Shown here: piece by piece, positions 39,356-47,339 of the stretch
Layout of the letters: each line of letters starts with the position of its first letter
Numbering within the stretch: position 1 is the first letter of the stretch
Source of the DNA: Streptomyces sp. GESEQ-35
Lineage (GTDB): Bacteria; Actinomycetota; Actinomycetes; Streptomycetales; Streptomycetaceae
DNA: 64,000 nt
Assembly (NCBI RefSeq): GCF_017948485.1
Contig: NZ_JAFFSX010000003.1
Coordinates: 124,001-188,000 of the forward strand
Direction: 5' to 3'
Translations under genes and position numbers: made by a program
Notes under the pieces: generated by a model
Told to the model about the DNA's origin: nothing
The model's database searches: none
What the model saw: only the letters and a program-made list of their open reading frames with translations

Positions 39356-39814
39356 ATGACCAAGACAGACACCCGGCCCGTGAAGCTGCCACCTGAGAAG
39401 GCCGCGGCTGCTGCTCACGCGCTCGCACAGGTCCGCAGCTACCTGGCGGCACACCAAGACCTCGCAGAGATCACCGTGACGGTCGAGGACGGAGAGTGCG
39501 AACCCCTCGCCCTACCCCGCGAGGCCGTGGAACTGCTCGCCGGCATGCTGGCCCACCTGGGGGCCGGCCGCGCCGTCTCAGTCGTCCCGTCCGACGCCGA
39601 GCTCACCACACAGCAGGCAGCGGACATGCTCAACGTGTCGCGGCCATTCCTGATCGGGCTCCTCGACGTCGGAGAAATCGAGTACCGAACCGTTGGCACA
39701 CACCGGCGGATCACCGCGTCCTCGCTCCTGGAGTACAAGCGCAAGGACGACCAGCGTCGCCGCGAAGCCGCCGACGAGCTCACCCAGCTCGGCCAGGAAA
39801 TGGGAATGGACTAG
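39356..39814 (+). CDS. Excisionase-type helix-turn-helix protein, likely antitoxin
   Basis: The 152-residue protein has an acidic N-terminal half and a MerR/excisionase-type DNA-binding motif in its second half (TTQQAADMLNVSRPFLIGLL and THRRITASSLLEY). It is followed after three bases by a PIN-domain protein, a pairing typical of a toxin-antitoxin module in which this protein is the antitoxin. The ATG at 39356 follows AGGGG. Palindromes just upstream suggest autoregulation. A role as an excisionase is the alternative, but no integrase is present. Confidence 0.8.
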   Translation: MTKTDTRPVKLPPEKAAAAAHALAQVRSYLAAHQDLAEITVTVEDGECEPLALPREAVELLAGMLAHLGAGRAVSVVPSDAELTTQQAADMLNVSRPFLIGLLDVGEIEYRTVGTHRRITASSLLEYKRKDDQRRREAADELTQLGQEMGMD

Positions 39815-39817
39815 CGC

Positions 39818-40384
39818 ATGGCTTTCGTCGCCATCTACGACGCCAACGTCCTCTACCCCAGCACTCTGCGCGACGTCCTCATCCGAGTCGCGCAGAGCGG
39901 CCTCGTCCAAGCCAAGTGGACCGATCAGATCCTCGACGAGACGTTCCGTAACATCCTCAAGAACCGCCCGGACATCCCGCCCGAGAAGCTCGACCGCGTC
40001 CGCGCACTGATGAACGCTGCAATCCGGGACTGCCTGGTCAGGGGACACGAACCACTGATCGATGCCGTGAAGCTGCCAGATCCGGACGACCGGCATGTCC
40101 TGGCCGCGGCGATCCGGGCCAAAGCACAGGCCATCGTCACCTTCAACCTGAAGGACTTCCCAACCGATGCCCTGACTCCCTGGGACGTCGAAGCTGTGCA
40201 TCCGGACGCCTTCCTGGAGGCACAGATCGATCTGTCCCCGCAGGTCGTCTACGGCGCGGTGCAGAGAATCGCGGACAGCTGGCGAAAACCGCCTGGCACA
40301 GTGGACGATGTGATCGCTAGGCTGGAGCGGCAGGGCCTGGTCGCCTCGGCGGCAGCCCTACGAACGCTTGCAATCACGCCCTGA
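39818..40384 (+). CDS. PIN-domain protein, likely toxin
   Basis: The 188-residue protein has the acidic residues of a PIN nuclease: Asp in YDANVLYPS, Glu in ILDETFRN, Asp in KLPDPDDRHVLAAA and Asp in VTFNLKDFP. It is longer than VapC and of the group usually paired with excisionase-like helix-turn-helix proteins, as here. The start lies three bases after the partner gene. The C-terminal 60 residues extend past the PIN core. Confidence 0.82.
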   Translation: MAFVAIYDANVLYPSTLRDVLIRVAQSGLVQAKWTDQILDETFRNILKNRPDIPPEKLDRVRALMNAAIRDCLVRGHEPLIDAVKLPDPDDRHVLAAAIRAKAQAIVTFNLKDFPTDALTPWDVEAVHPDAFLEAQIDLSPQVVYGAVQRIADSWRKPPGTVDDVIARLERQGLVASAAALRTLAITP

Positions 40385-40530
40385 CCTCCGTGCCCAAGTA
40401 CGCAACGGGCGGTGGCCCTGCACGCCTCGCTGCGTCCGTCAGCTGGCGGACGCGCAGGTCCGCGCTGCGCACGGGGCACCACACTACTGGCAAGCACATG
40501 GAGCTCGGCTTCACCGAGATCGTCATCCGC

Positions 40531-40728
40531 TCAGGAACGACAACTGCGGGGAATCGCGGCGCCTGGTTCGCCCTGCCCTGCAGAGAGCACCTGTACCGCA
40601 TCGGAGGGAACGGCGAAGGTGTCGCCCGATTCGGGGTCCCACAGTGTCACCTTACCGCCGACCACGCCGAACGTGCCGTACACGTGCTCGGGGTCCAATC
40701 GGTGCCCGTACAGCGGCAGTTCGTCCAC
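40531..40728 (-). CDS. Short orphan frame of unknown status
   Basis: The 65-residue frame (LPLYGHRLDPEHVYGTFGVV...) has good coding character but no ribosome-binding site at its GTG. It is in the same frame as the membrane-protein fragment ending at 40801, and coding-like sequence (DHYYGANPQPVCVTPIGSVD) fills the space between. It may be the end of a longer protein cut by the TGA at 40801-40803. I do not recognise a family. Positions 40,385-40,530 hold nothing I can name. Confidence 0.35.
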   Translation of the reverse strand: MDELPLYGHRLDPEHVYGTFGVVGGKVTLWDPESGDTFAVPSDAVQVLSAGQGEPGAAIPRSCRS

Positions 40729-40800
40729 GGAGCCGATCGGAGTGACACAGACTGGTTGAGGATTGGCACCGTAGTAGTGATCTGGTACTCGGCCCGATCG

Positions 40801-41750
40801 TCATTGCTCTACCACCTCGTCTCCGGCCGCGCCGGCGCCGTCCAGTACGGTCAGTGCCCATGCCAAAGTGAGTGCCATGACCCCGGTCAAGGCGGCGATC
40901 GGAAGGAGCAGGCGCAGCGTACGGTGGCGGAACAGGGGCTCCGCATAGCCCCAGCAGGCCAGAAAGAACAGGGTCAGCGCCACCGAGATCCCCAACACGT
41001 ACATCGAGGCCAGGAACTGCCACACTTCCGCAACGTCCATCTCCTCGGCGCGGACGTGGAACGCGGCACCATAGAACGTGAAGAGCACAGGGCTGAGCCC
41101 GCCCATTGCCGGAACAACCACTGGCAACAGAGCAACGAACACCGCCACCAGAAACGGTCTCCGGCTACCCGCGCGGGCCAGGCGTCGGGTGCGCCCGTGA
41201 CGAACACCGCGCCTGCCAGGAGCAGGTGCAGGCGTAGAGCGGCAGTGGGATCAGCAATCCAGGTCACCCAAGCTGTGACCGCGAAGAGCGCTCCGCTGGT
41301 CGCCAGCGCCGCCAGCAACGCGTGACTGCGCCGGCGCCGATGGACCACCACTTCCTCGTCTCGCAGAGCCTCGCCCCCGTCCCCGGTTGCCGTGCAACGG
41401 CCATCCGACGTGAGCGGGCTGGTTCGGCGCCGACGGACGATACGACGTCGACGGACAAACGGAAGCATGACGGTTGCACACCACCAACTCAGCAGCGCCC
41501 ACGCCACCAACGCCGGCAGAGCAATGCACCAAGAGCCAGAAGCAGCCGGAATGCCAAGCACACCCGCGGCCCAACTCAGCGCCGTAGCCCTCACCACCCA
41601 TCGGTGGCTTTCGCCCACCCTGGTCCGGCGCATTCCGTCGTGTGCCCTCATCCGGCGCGGGAACGGGGGACGCACCCGACCCTCACCAGCGTGCCGCTCG
41701 GCCTCCTCGTACGAGCCGAACAGCACTGTCCCGGTGTCGTGTAACCCCAT
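40801..41750 (-). pseudogene. Multi-pass membrane protein with a probable frameshift
   Basis: The first part starts at the ATG at 41750 with GGAG upstream and reads LFGSYEEAERHAGEGRV, then several membrane helices. Near 41,150-41,170 its frame turns into Ser/Arg/Cys-rich nonsense. At the same point another frame begins with hydrophobic sequence (FVALLPVVVPAMGGLSP) and continues with two further helices to 40801. A single-base change there would join them into one protein of about 315 residues. The third codon is TTA, the rare leucine codon read by the bldA tRNA. Whether it is a real mutation or a sequencing error cannot be told here. Confidence 0.6.
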
Positions 41751-41761
41751 ACGCCGCTCCA

Positions 41762-41869
41762 GACAGCCACCTGGCTGCGGTGACCGGCGAGGCGGGCGCG
41801 CTCCTCGGCTTCGTGATCATGGAGGACGTCCTGTCAGAGCTGGTCGGACCGGCACCCGCTACCGCCTGA
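41762..41869 (+). pseudogene. Remnant of a CBS-domain protein C-terminus
   Basis: About 35 residues (LLGFVIMEDVLSELVGPAP) match the end of a CBS domain as found in CorC/hemolysin-type transporters, where GLVTLEDVLEELVG is typical. Nothing upstream continues it in frame, so it is a truncated scrap. Confidence 0.5.
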
Positions 41870-41937
41870 GCACCGGCCATGGCGTACGGCTGCCGGGAAG
41901 GCCGCTGAAGCCACGATCATTCACACGGCGTGCCACG

Positions 41938-41983
41938 AACGCGCCTGGGGCGCCCCATGGTCTCGGGGCGCCCCAGGCGCGTT
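41938..41983. terminator. Very strong terminator after the DUF4396 gene
   Basis: A 19-bp perfect stem (41938-41956 with 41965-41983) and 8-nt loop lie 20 bp past the end of the minus-strand DUF4396 gene. Confidence 0.9.
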
Positions 41984-42003
41984 GGAGCCAGTCCGACTGA
42001 TGG

Positions 42004-42519
42004 TCAGTGGTAGGCGTGGACGACCGCGTGGCCCTTGCCGCGGCCGATCATCCACTTGTTGACCGGAGTGGTGATCAGGAAGGCGACCGCGAAGCCGCCG
42101 AGCAGAGCGGACCAGAACAGACCGTCGGACAGGTGGGCGTCCATCGCGTCCGGGGTGAGGGCGATGATGGCGTTGTCGACCAGCTCCATGACGGCGATGG
42201 AGACGGTGTCGGCGGCGAGTGCGACCTTGATGGCGGTCTTGAGGTCCAAACCGGCCCGGCGCACGGCGAACAGCGTGAAGGAGTAGCCGAAGAGGAACGC
42301 CAGCGCGATCGCCAGGACCATGGTGGGCACGTTGCCCCAGAGCAGGGCGGTGCCGATGACCATGCCGAGGATCTCGCCTATGGCACAGCCGGTCAGGCAG
42401 TGCAGCGTCGCCTTCACGGCCGTTCCCCACGTTGCCCCCGCGTGTTCGCCGTGCTCGGCGTGACCCTCGTGCGTGGCGTGGTCGTGAGCGGGTCCGGTGT
42501 GGTGAGCGCTGTGGTCCAT
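42004..42519 (-). CDS. DUF4396 domain membrane protein
   Basis: The 171-residue protein has a His-rich N-terminus (HSAHHTGPAHDHATHEGHAE) and about four membrane helices that include CLTGCAIGEILGM and a GYSFTLFAV segment. The His-rich stretch suggests binding of copper or another soft metal. A CsoR-type palindrome lies about 65 bp upstream of the ATG at 42519, which supports copper induction. The start has GAAGAGG upstream. The role is unproven; metal transport or protection is inferred. Confidence 0.82.
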   Translation of the reverse strand: MDHSAHHTGPAHDHATHEGHAEHGEHAGATWGTAVKATLHCLTGCAIGEILGMVIGTALLWGNVPTMVLAIALAFLFGYSFTLFAVRRAGLDLKTAIKVALAADTVSIAVMELVDNAIIALTPDAMDAHLSDGLFWSALLGGFAVAFLITTPVNKWMIGRGKGHAVVHAYH

Positions 42520-42581
42520 GACCTCTTCCCCATTCTCATCCGGTGTGGCCCGTTCCCGGGTCATCCACACTTCCGAACTTT

Positions 42582-42598
42582 ATACCCCCCAGGGGTAT
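42582..42598. promoter_or_regulatory. CsoR-type copper operator 1
   Basis: The palindrome ATACCCCCCAGGGGTAT fits the pattern of CsoR operators in actinobacteria (TACCCCnnnGGGTA). It lies 63-79 bp upstream of the DUF4396 gene. Confidence 0.75.
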
Positions 42599-42686
42599 TC
42601 AGCCAGGCATCCAATCCTTGCGGTCGGCCGATGGGACACGGGCCATGTACTCCGCCTGGAGGGCACCGAACCGCTGTCGGGGGCGC

Positions 42687-43201
42687 GGCCTTCGCCTCGG
42701 CCGGCTCGCGGGGCAGCTCGATGATCCACTCCGTGAGGAGCTTCTCGTGCCCGACGAGTACGGCGTGACCGTCGACGACACCCTGGACGCCGAGGCCGGC
42801 GAGATCCTCGAAGTTCTCCGGCACCGGCAGGCTTCCGGCCCTCCCCCTGGGGTCCCCCCGGCCGAAGGCTGGGGGGACTTCGGCCGGGGGGACCCCATCT
42901 CGCTTCGCTCGGCGGCGCCTGCCGCGATGGCCTGGGCGATCGGGTGCTCGGAGGCGTGCTCCAACGCGCCCGCCAGCCGTAGCAGTTCGCGCTCGTCCAC
43001 GCCGGGTGCGGTGAAGACGTCCTGGAGTTGCATGCGGCCCGTGGTGACCGTGCCGGTCTTGTCGACGGTGGCGATCAGGTCGGTGACCTCGATGCCGGCC
43101 GCGCACGAGGCGCAGGTCATGCCGCCGATGGAGAGTTCGACCTCCTGGGCGGGCGTGGGCGCCGTGCCGGCGGCCATCGTCTCGGGAGCCGTGCTGGGCA
43201 T
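42687..43201 (-). pseudogene. copA: Remnant of copper-exporting P-type ATPase (copA)
   Basis: The gene keeps a start with GGAG and an N-terminal metal-binding motif (GGMTCASCAAG). It then jumps straight to the phosphorylation motif DKTGTVTTG and the nucleotide-binding SEHPIAQAI, without any of the membrane helices in between. A palindromic insertion at about 42,849 changes the frame; the continuation (VPENFEDLAGLGVQGVVDGH) is in another frame and stops being recognisable at 42,687. Deletion, insertion and truncation make it non-functional. An intact copy must be elsewhere if the cell exports copper this way. Confidence 0.82.
42849..42896. repeat. 19-bp perfect inverted repeat inserted in the copA remnant
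   Basis: Arms at 42849-42867 and 42878-42896 pair perfectly across a 10-nt loop (GCTGGGGGGA). Sequence before and after it belongs to the copA remnant, so this looks like an inserted palindromic element of the kind scattered in Streptomyces genomes. Confidence 0.75.
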
Positions 43202-43222
43202 GTGCGTATCTCCAGGGGGAGG

Positions 43223-43265
43223 CCGGGACGTACGGCGTCCGTATCAGCGGAGCGATACGTCCCGG
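43223..43265. terminator. Hairpin between copZ and the copA remnant
   Basis: CCGGGACGTA and TACGTCCCGG pair perfectly (10 bp, at 43223-43232 and 43256-43265). The site lies about 50 bp downstream of the minus-strand copZ stop. Confidence 0.6.
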
Positions 43266-43313
43266 CGCGGGGAGGGATTCGCGTTGCTGGGGCCAGGAGC
43301 CCCGGCGGGCTGA

Positions 43314-43601
43314 TCAGGCCCGGCCGACGAGCTCGTACCCGGCCTCGTCCACGGCGGCGCGGACGGCCTCCTCGTCGAGCGGGGAGGCGGAAGTGACGGT
43401 CACCTCGCCGGTCTTGGCGACGGCCGTGACCGCGGTGACGCCGGCCAGCGCGGATATCTCCTGCGAGACCGCGCCCTCGCAGTGGCCGCAGGTCATGCCG
43501 GACACCTTGTAGACGGTGGTGACGCCGACGCCCTGGACGTCGACCGTGGTGCCGGAGCCGCAGGAGCCGCAGCAGGAGCCGGAGTTCGTCTCGGTGGTCA
43601 T
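43314..43601 (-). CDS. copZ: Heavy-metal-associated (HMA) copper chaperone, CopZ-like
   Basis: The 95-residue protein has an N-terminal Cys-rich patch (GSCCGSCGSG) and one HMA domain with the copper-binding MTCGHC motif (residues about 36-41). CopZ carries Cu(I) to the exporter CopA or to the regulator. The extra Cys patch is a variation on the usual 70-residue form. The ATG at 43601 follows AGAGGAAG. A perfect CsoR-type palindrome lies about 85 bp upstream. The copA gene next to it is broken. Confidence 0.9.
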   Translation of the reverse strand: MTTETNSGSCCGSCGSGTTVDVQGVGVTTVYKVSGMTCGHCEGAVSQEISALAGVTAVTAVAKTGEVTVTSASPLDEEAVRAAVDEAGYELVGRA

Positions 43602-43683
43602 TGGCTTCTTCCTCTGGATGTGGGTGCGTGGGTCGTCATCCGGGACAGGTGTTGCTTCGGGTCCCTCACCGGATGTCGACACT

Positions 43684-43700
43684 ATACCCCCTGGGGGTAT
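43684..43700. promoter_or_regulatory. CsoR-type copper operator 2
   Basis: ATACCCCCTGGGGGTAT is a perfect palindrome around a central T and the best CsoR-type match in the window, 83-99 bp upstream of copZ. Confidence 0.82.
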
Positions 43701-43762
43701 TACATTCGCCTGTGGTGCCGCCCACACGGGTCCGTGCAGTCGGCTCACGTCTCACCAACTTG

Positions 43763-43770
43763 CTTAGTAG
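43763..43770. promoter_or_regulatory. BlaI-like site upstream of copZ
   Basis: The minus-strand word CTACTAAG recurs exactly at 48470 and with one change at 45022 and 49849, each time upstream of a leftward gene. TACTA is the core of BlaI/MecI operators. This one is 162 bp from copZ. Confidence 0.35.
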
Positions 43771-43794
43771 GTGTCGCGGCCTGCGACGACAACT

Positions 43795-43900
43795 GCACAT
43801 TGAGGCGACGGCGAGCAGGAACCCTGGTGAGAATCCGGGACGGTCCCGCCGCTGAGACCGGGGATGAGGCGCGACCGGCCACAGGGTTGATCGTCCACCC
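43795..43900 (+). ncRNA. Cobalamin riboswitch, apparently without its gene
   Basis: The plus strand carries the conserved B12-box core: GGTGAGAATCCGGGACGG followed by TCCCGCCGCTG, preceded by AGGAACCCT. This is the recognisable heart of adenosylcobalamin riboswitches. The limits given are approximate. No plus-strand gene follows; the next gene, DUF5134, is on the other strand and ends at 44049. The controlled gene seems to have been lost by rearrangement. Confidence 0.72.
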
Positions 43901-44048
43901 GCTGCGAGACGGGCTGATCGCTCTCGCGGCGTTGGCCGACTACGTACAGGTCAGCGGGGGTTGTCTCCATTCCGGACGCCGAATGCGAAGCACCTGCTCC
44001 CCGCTGGTGCGCTCAGGCGCCGCCCTGCTGCTCGGTCGGGCTCGACGG

Positions 44049-44918
44049 TCACGCGGCCATCATCAGCAGCATCGCGGACATGGTCCCGCCCATGCCGATG
44101 TGCGCCGCGAGCGCCGCGTCCGGCGCGGCCCCGAGCTTGCGGCGTCGGCCGTGACCGCGCCGCTCCGCCGTCCTCGCCCTGTCCCATATCGAGACCGTCA
44201 AAGACGCCAGGAAGACGAATACGGTGTCCGGCATGGCGAGCAGCCAGCGGCCCAGGCCGAATCCGGAGCCGGCGGTGCGGCCGCCCCTGCCGGTACCGCG
44301 TGCCCTCGCCCACACGGACGCCCCGATGGACAGCAGGAAGTAGACGGCGAGCGCCGCGATGACGAACCGCCACACGGAGGCGGAGCCCGCAGAGGAAGCC
44401 GTGTCGGCTGCGGTATGCGTCATGCCCTGCATGTCCATCCCGTGCGTGGCACCCATCCCGTGCATGTCCATGCCGCCCGTGTGGTGCGTGTCCGTGGTGC
44501 TCGCCGTGTTCTCCAGGCCTGGCATGTGCGCCATGGAATGTCCGCCGCCCAGCGCGAGGACCGGTCCGGACGACGTGCTCGTCATGGCGAGCGTCATGAT
44601 CACCATGCCCGCGCTGCCGACGATGAGGTGGACCCAGTGACGGCCGCGCTTCCACCCGCCCTCGCGCGTGTGCCTGACCGCCACCGCGACACCCCCGAGC
44701 CCCAGAACACCGAATGCCACCGCCCACCACATGCCGTAGCCCGCGTACCAGCCGACCGTCGCCGGCAGCGCCATGGCGGCCATGCTCAGGCCCATCAGCA
44801 GGTCGCCGCCCGCCGCGAATCGGGCCTCACCGCGCGTGGTCACCACCCGGACCGCGCTGACGGCGGCCACCAGGGCGGCGACCAGCGCGATGGCCCAACT
44901 GAGCGCCATGGTTCCCAT
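44049..44918 (-). CDS. DUF5134 membrane protein with Met/His-rich loop
   Basis: The 289-residue protein has about seven membrane helices. Between helices four and five lies a long loop of Met, His and Gly (MDMHGMGATHGMDMQGM), the composition of extracellular copper-binding loops. It is of the actinobacterial DUF5134 family. The ATG at 44918 has GGGAAGG upstream; the GTG at 44924 is too close. Its place between CopZ and the BlaI group supports a copper role, which is inference. Confidence 0.8.
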   Translation of the reverse strand: MGTMALSWAIALVAALVAAVSAVRVVTTRGEARFAAGGDLLMGLSMAAMALPATVGWYAGYGMWWAVAFGVLGLGGVAVAVRHTREGGWKRGRHWVHLIVGSAGMVIMTLAMTSTSSGPVLALGGGHSMAHMPGLENTASTTDTHHTGGMDMHGMGATHGMDMQGMTHTAADTASSAGSASVWRFVIAALAVYFLLSIGASVWARARGTGRGGRTAGSGFGLGRWLLAMPDTVFVFLASLTVSIWDRARTAERRGHGRRRKLGAAPDAALAAHIGMGGTMSAMLLMMAA

Positions 44919-44924
44919 GTTCAC

Positions 44925-45469
44925 CTTCCCGGTCGTCCGGACACGGCGGGCCTGCGCTGCCGACTCCGCCTCGCCGTACGGGGCACCTGGGGGCGCAGCG
45001 TGGGCTCTAACTGCTAGTGCCCTTAGTACGTTTGGGGGCTGGAGAGCGTTCAGACTGCCGGTGGGATTCCGCGCTGTGCCGACCTGATCGGCCTCTTGAT
45101 CCCTTGGGCGGAGGAGTGGACGGCCGCACGCCGAGTGAAGCCGGTCATGCAGTGAGGCTGAGTCTCTTCAACCCTCCGGCTTGTGCGCGACCCCGATGAC
45201 GCAGGGAGAGTTGGGCGTCGTACGGCAGTTGAGAAGGAAGTCGAAGCGTCGCGCTCGCTCCCGGCATCAGTGGCTGTGGCCGTCCTCCGCGTGACCGGAT
45301 TCCTCCTCGGTGACCGCGCGCCGCAGCCGCGGCGAGCCTGTCCTCCGGCGATCATGTCGGAATGAGGGTCCAACCGCCGGCCGGGAGATCGGGTGGCTGG
45401 GCTCTCGGTCAGCTGATGCAGGACGAACCCTCTGTGGTACGTGCTGTTCCTTCAGCCCCCCGGTGAGGT
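44925..45469. other. Long gene-free region
   Basis: No frame here has a start with ribosome-binding site and coding character. The left end should carry the DUF5134 promoter; a BlaI-like word (GTACTAAG on the minus strand) lies at 45022-45029. The rest may be debris of deleted genes. Confidence 0.5.
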
Positions 45470-45484
45470 ACCCCCGCCGGGTAT
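45470..45484. promoter_or_regulatory. CsoR-type operator 3
   Basis: TACCC-CCGCC-GGGTA, an inverted repeat with 5-bp arms, lies 53-67 bp upstream of the alpha/beta hydrolase start. It is weaker than the sites at 42582 and 43684 but has the same look. Confidence 0.5.
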
Positions 45485-45536
45485 GGTCGGTGGCCTGTTC
45501 AGACGACTCAGTCCTGGCCTGCGGGGAGGCGACACG

Positions 45537-46334
45537 ATGGACATCACCTACCGGGGCAGCGATGGGTGCCCCCTATATGCAGTGAGCGTTGGAGCGGGTC
45601 CAGCGGTGTTCCTGCTGCACGGCGGCGGACCGGATCATCGCAGCCTTCTGCCCCTGGCACGTCTGCTGGCCGACCGCTACCGAATCGTGCTGCCGGACGT
45701 GCGAGGGTATGGCCGGTCGGTCTGTGTCGATCCGGCCCTCCACACGTGGTCCCGATACGCAGACGATGTCCTTGCGCTGATGGACCACCTCGGACTGTCT
45801 GGGGCCGCTGTCGGCGGCACCGGTCTGGGCGGCACCATCGCATTGCGCGCCGCCTCGGCCCACCCCGAGCGGGTACGCGCGGCACTGGCGATCAGCCTGG
45901 AGGACATCGAGGACGACGAGGCCAAGCAGGCCGAGGCCGAGATGCTGGAGCGGTTCGCCGCCCGCGTACGGTCCAGCGGGCTCAGCGCCGCGTGGAGTGA
46001 TCTACTGCCGTCCCTGGCCCCCGTCATTGGGAACCTCGTACGCGAGGCCATTGACCGCGCCGATCCCGCGAGCATCGTCGCCGCGTGCGCCATCGGTCGT
46101 GACCGCGCGTTCCGCAGTGTCGACGACCTGAAGGCCGTCACCGTCCCGACCTTGATCGTGCCGGGCGCCGACGCGCGGCATCCCGGCGAAATCGCCGCGG
46201 CCGCCGTCCAGGTCCTGCCCCACGGCGAACTCGCGCCTGCGGCCCCGTTCGACACGGTGGAGACTGCCGAGGACCTCGGGCAGGCACTCGCTCCGGCCCT
46301 CAGAGCCTTCCTCGATTCGCACATGCCGGCCTGA
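45537..46334 (+). CDS. Alpha/beta hydrolase with Thr at the nucleophile position
   Basis: The 265-residue alpha/beta-hydrolase fold protein has the oxyanion motif HGGGPDHRS, the DVRGYGRS strand and a late His in LPHGELAP. The nucleophile elbow, normally GxSxG, reads GGTGLGG, so Ser is replaced by Thr. Activity may be low or changed. The ATG at 45537 follows GGGGAGG. A CsoR-like palindrome upstream links it to the copper genes. Substrate unknown. Confidence 0.82.
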   Translation: MDITYRGSDGCPLYAVSVGAGPAVFLLHGGGPDHRSLLPLARLLADRYRIVLPDVRGYGRSVCVDPALHTWSRYADDVLALMDHLGLSGAAVGGTGLGGTIALRAASAHPERVRAALAISLEDIEDDEAKQAEAEMLERFAARVRSSGLSAAWSDLLPSLAPVIGNLVREAIDRADPASIVAACAIGRDRAFRSVDDLKAVTVPTLIVPGADARHPGEIAAAAVQVLPHGELAPAAPFDTVETAEDLGQALAPALRAFLDSHMPA

Positions 46335-46446
46335 GCAGGCAGCTGTGCCCTGAGCGCGAAGGTCTGCGCAATCGGTACCGCGGAGTTGGCGCTGCTCGTG
46401 CAGGTGCTGGGGGCAAGGGTCGTTGATCCGCCGCCCGTCGGCGGTG

Positions 46447-47307
46447 TCACGACGCGAGCGGCGCGAGTTCCGTGAAGGTCTTGCCGCCGTCGCGGGACTC
46501 GTACACGCCCGTCTGCGTCGCGGCGAGGATGTGGTCGGAATTGACGGCCGTCAGAGCCTGGGGCTGTCCGCCGGGCACGGCCGCGAGCTGCTTCCAGGTT
46601 GTGCCGCCGTCCTCGCTGCGGCTCAGCTTCCCGGACGGGTCGATGCCGAACAGGGACTTCTCCGAGGGCCAGGACAGCAACGCCTGCACCGGCTCGGCCC
46701 CCTTGGCGAAGGTGCGCCCGCCGTCGGTGCTGTTGACGACGCCCTCCGCGGTCGTGGCCAGCAGCCTGTCGCCGTTGGGGCTCACCGCGAGGTCGAGGGC
46801 CTCCAGCCTCGCCCGGTCGTCCCAGCTCTTGAGGTCGCTGCTGACCCGGATGCGGCCGCCCTCGTATCCGTAGACGATGCCCTTGGCCGAGTCCAGGGAA
46901 TGGAAGTCGGCTTCTCCCGAAAGTGACCGGGACGTCCAAGTGCGGCCCGCGTCCGTGGTTTCGATGAGGCCGACGTTGCCCGGACGGTCGCTGCCCGGGG
47001 CGCCGTGTCCGCCGGCGACGAAGGTGTTGTCGCCGGTCACGGTGAAGCCCATGAAGTCGTCCTTGCTTTCGCCGACGAGCTTCGGCTCCTCGCCCTTGGT
47101 GACCGTGTGGACGCCGTTGTGGGTCGCGACGTACACGCGCTCGTCGGCCGGGTCGACGCCCAGACCATGCACATGGGCCAGCGGCGTGGACTCATCCGAG
47201 GCGGCGCCCGTGTTGGAGGCCCCGCTTCCACAGGCGGTGAGGGCGAGTGAAGCGAGAGCGGTGCCCGTCGCGGCGAAGAGGGTGCGGGTGGCCGGGCGTG
47301 CAGTCAC
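46447..47307 (-). CDS. F510_1955-type beta-propeller lipoprotein
   Basis: The 286-residue lipoprotein has a signal peptide with lipobox LTAC (Cys26). The rest is a sialidase-like beta-propeller with repeated Asp-box motifs (TTDAGRTWTS, STDGGRTFAK, SEDGGTTWKQ, SRDGGKTFTE) and the leading LAHVHGLGVDP. Proteins of this kind are annotated as F510_1955 family glycosylhydrolases, though a hydrolytic role is unproven. They often occur near DUF305 and copper genes. The GTG at 47307 follows AAGGAAG. Confidence 0.82.
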   Translation of the reverse strand: MTARPATRTLFAATGTALASLALTACGSGASNTGAASDESTPLAHVHGLGVDPADERVYVATHNGVHTVTKGEEPKLVGESKDDFMGFTVTGDNTFVAGGHGAPGSDRPGNVGLIETTDAGRTWTSRSLSGEADFHSLDSAKGIVYGYEGGRIRVSSDLKSWDDRARLEALDLAVSPNGDRLLATTAEGVVNSTDGGRTFAKGAEPVQALLSWPSEKSLFGIDPSGKLSRSEDGGTTWKQLAAVPGGQPQALTAVNSDHILAATQTGVYESRDGGKTFTELAPLAS

Positions 47308-47339
47308 AGAACTTCCTTGGGCGGTACGGGTGTTGGTGC

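Noticed and set aside
39356..39814. Excisionase of an integrated element
   Set aside because: The DNA-binding motif would fit, but no integrase is present and the gene is three bases from a PIN-domain gene, which fits an antitoxin better.
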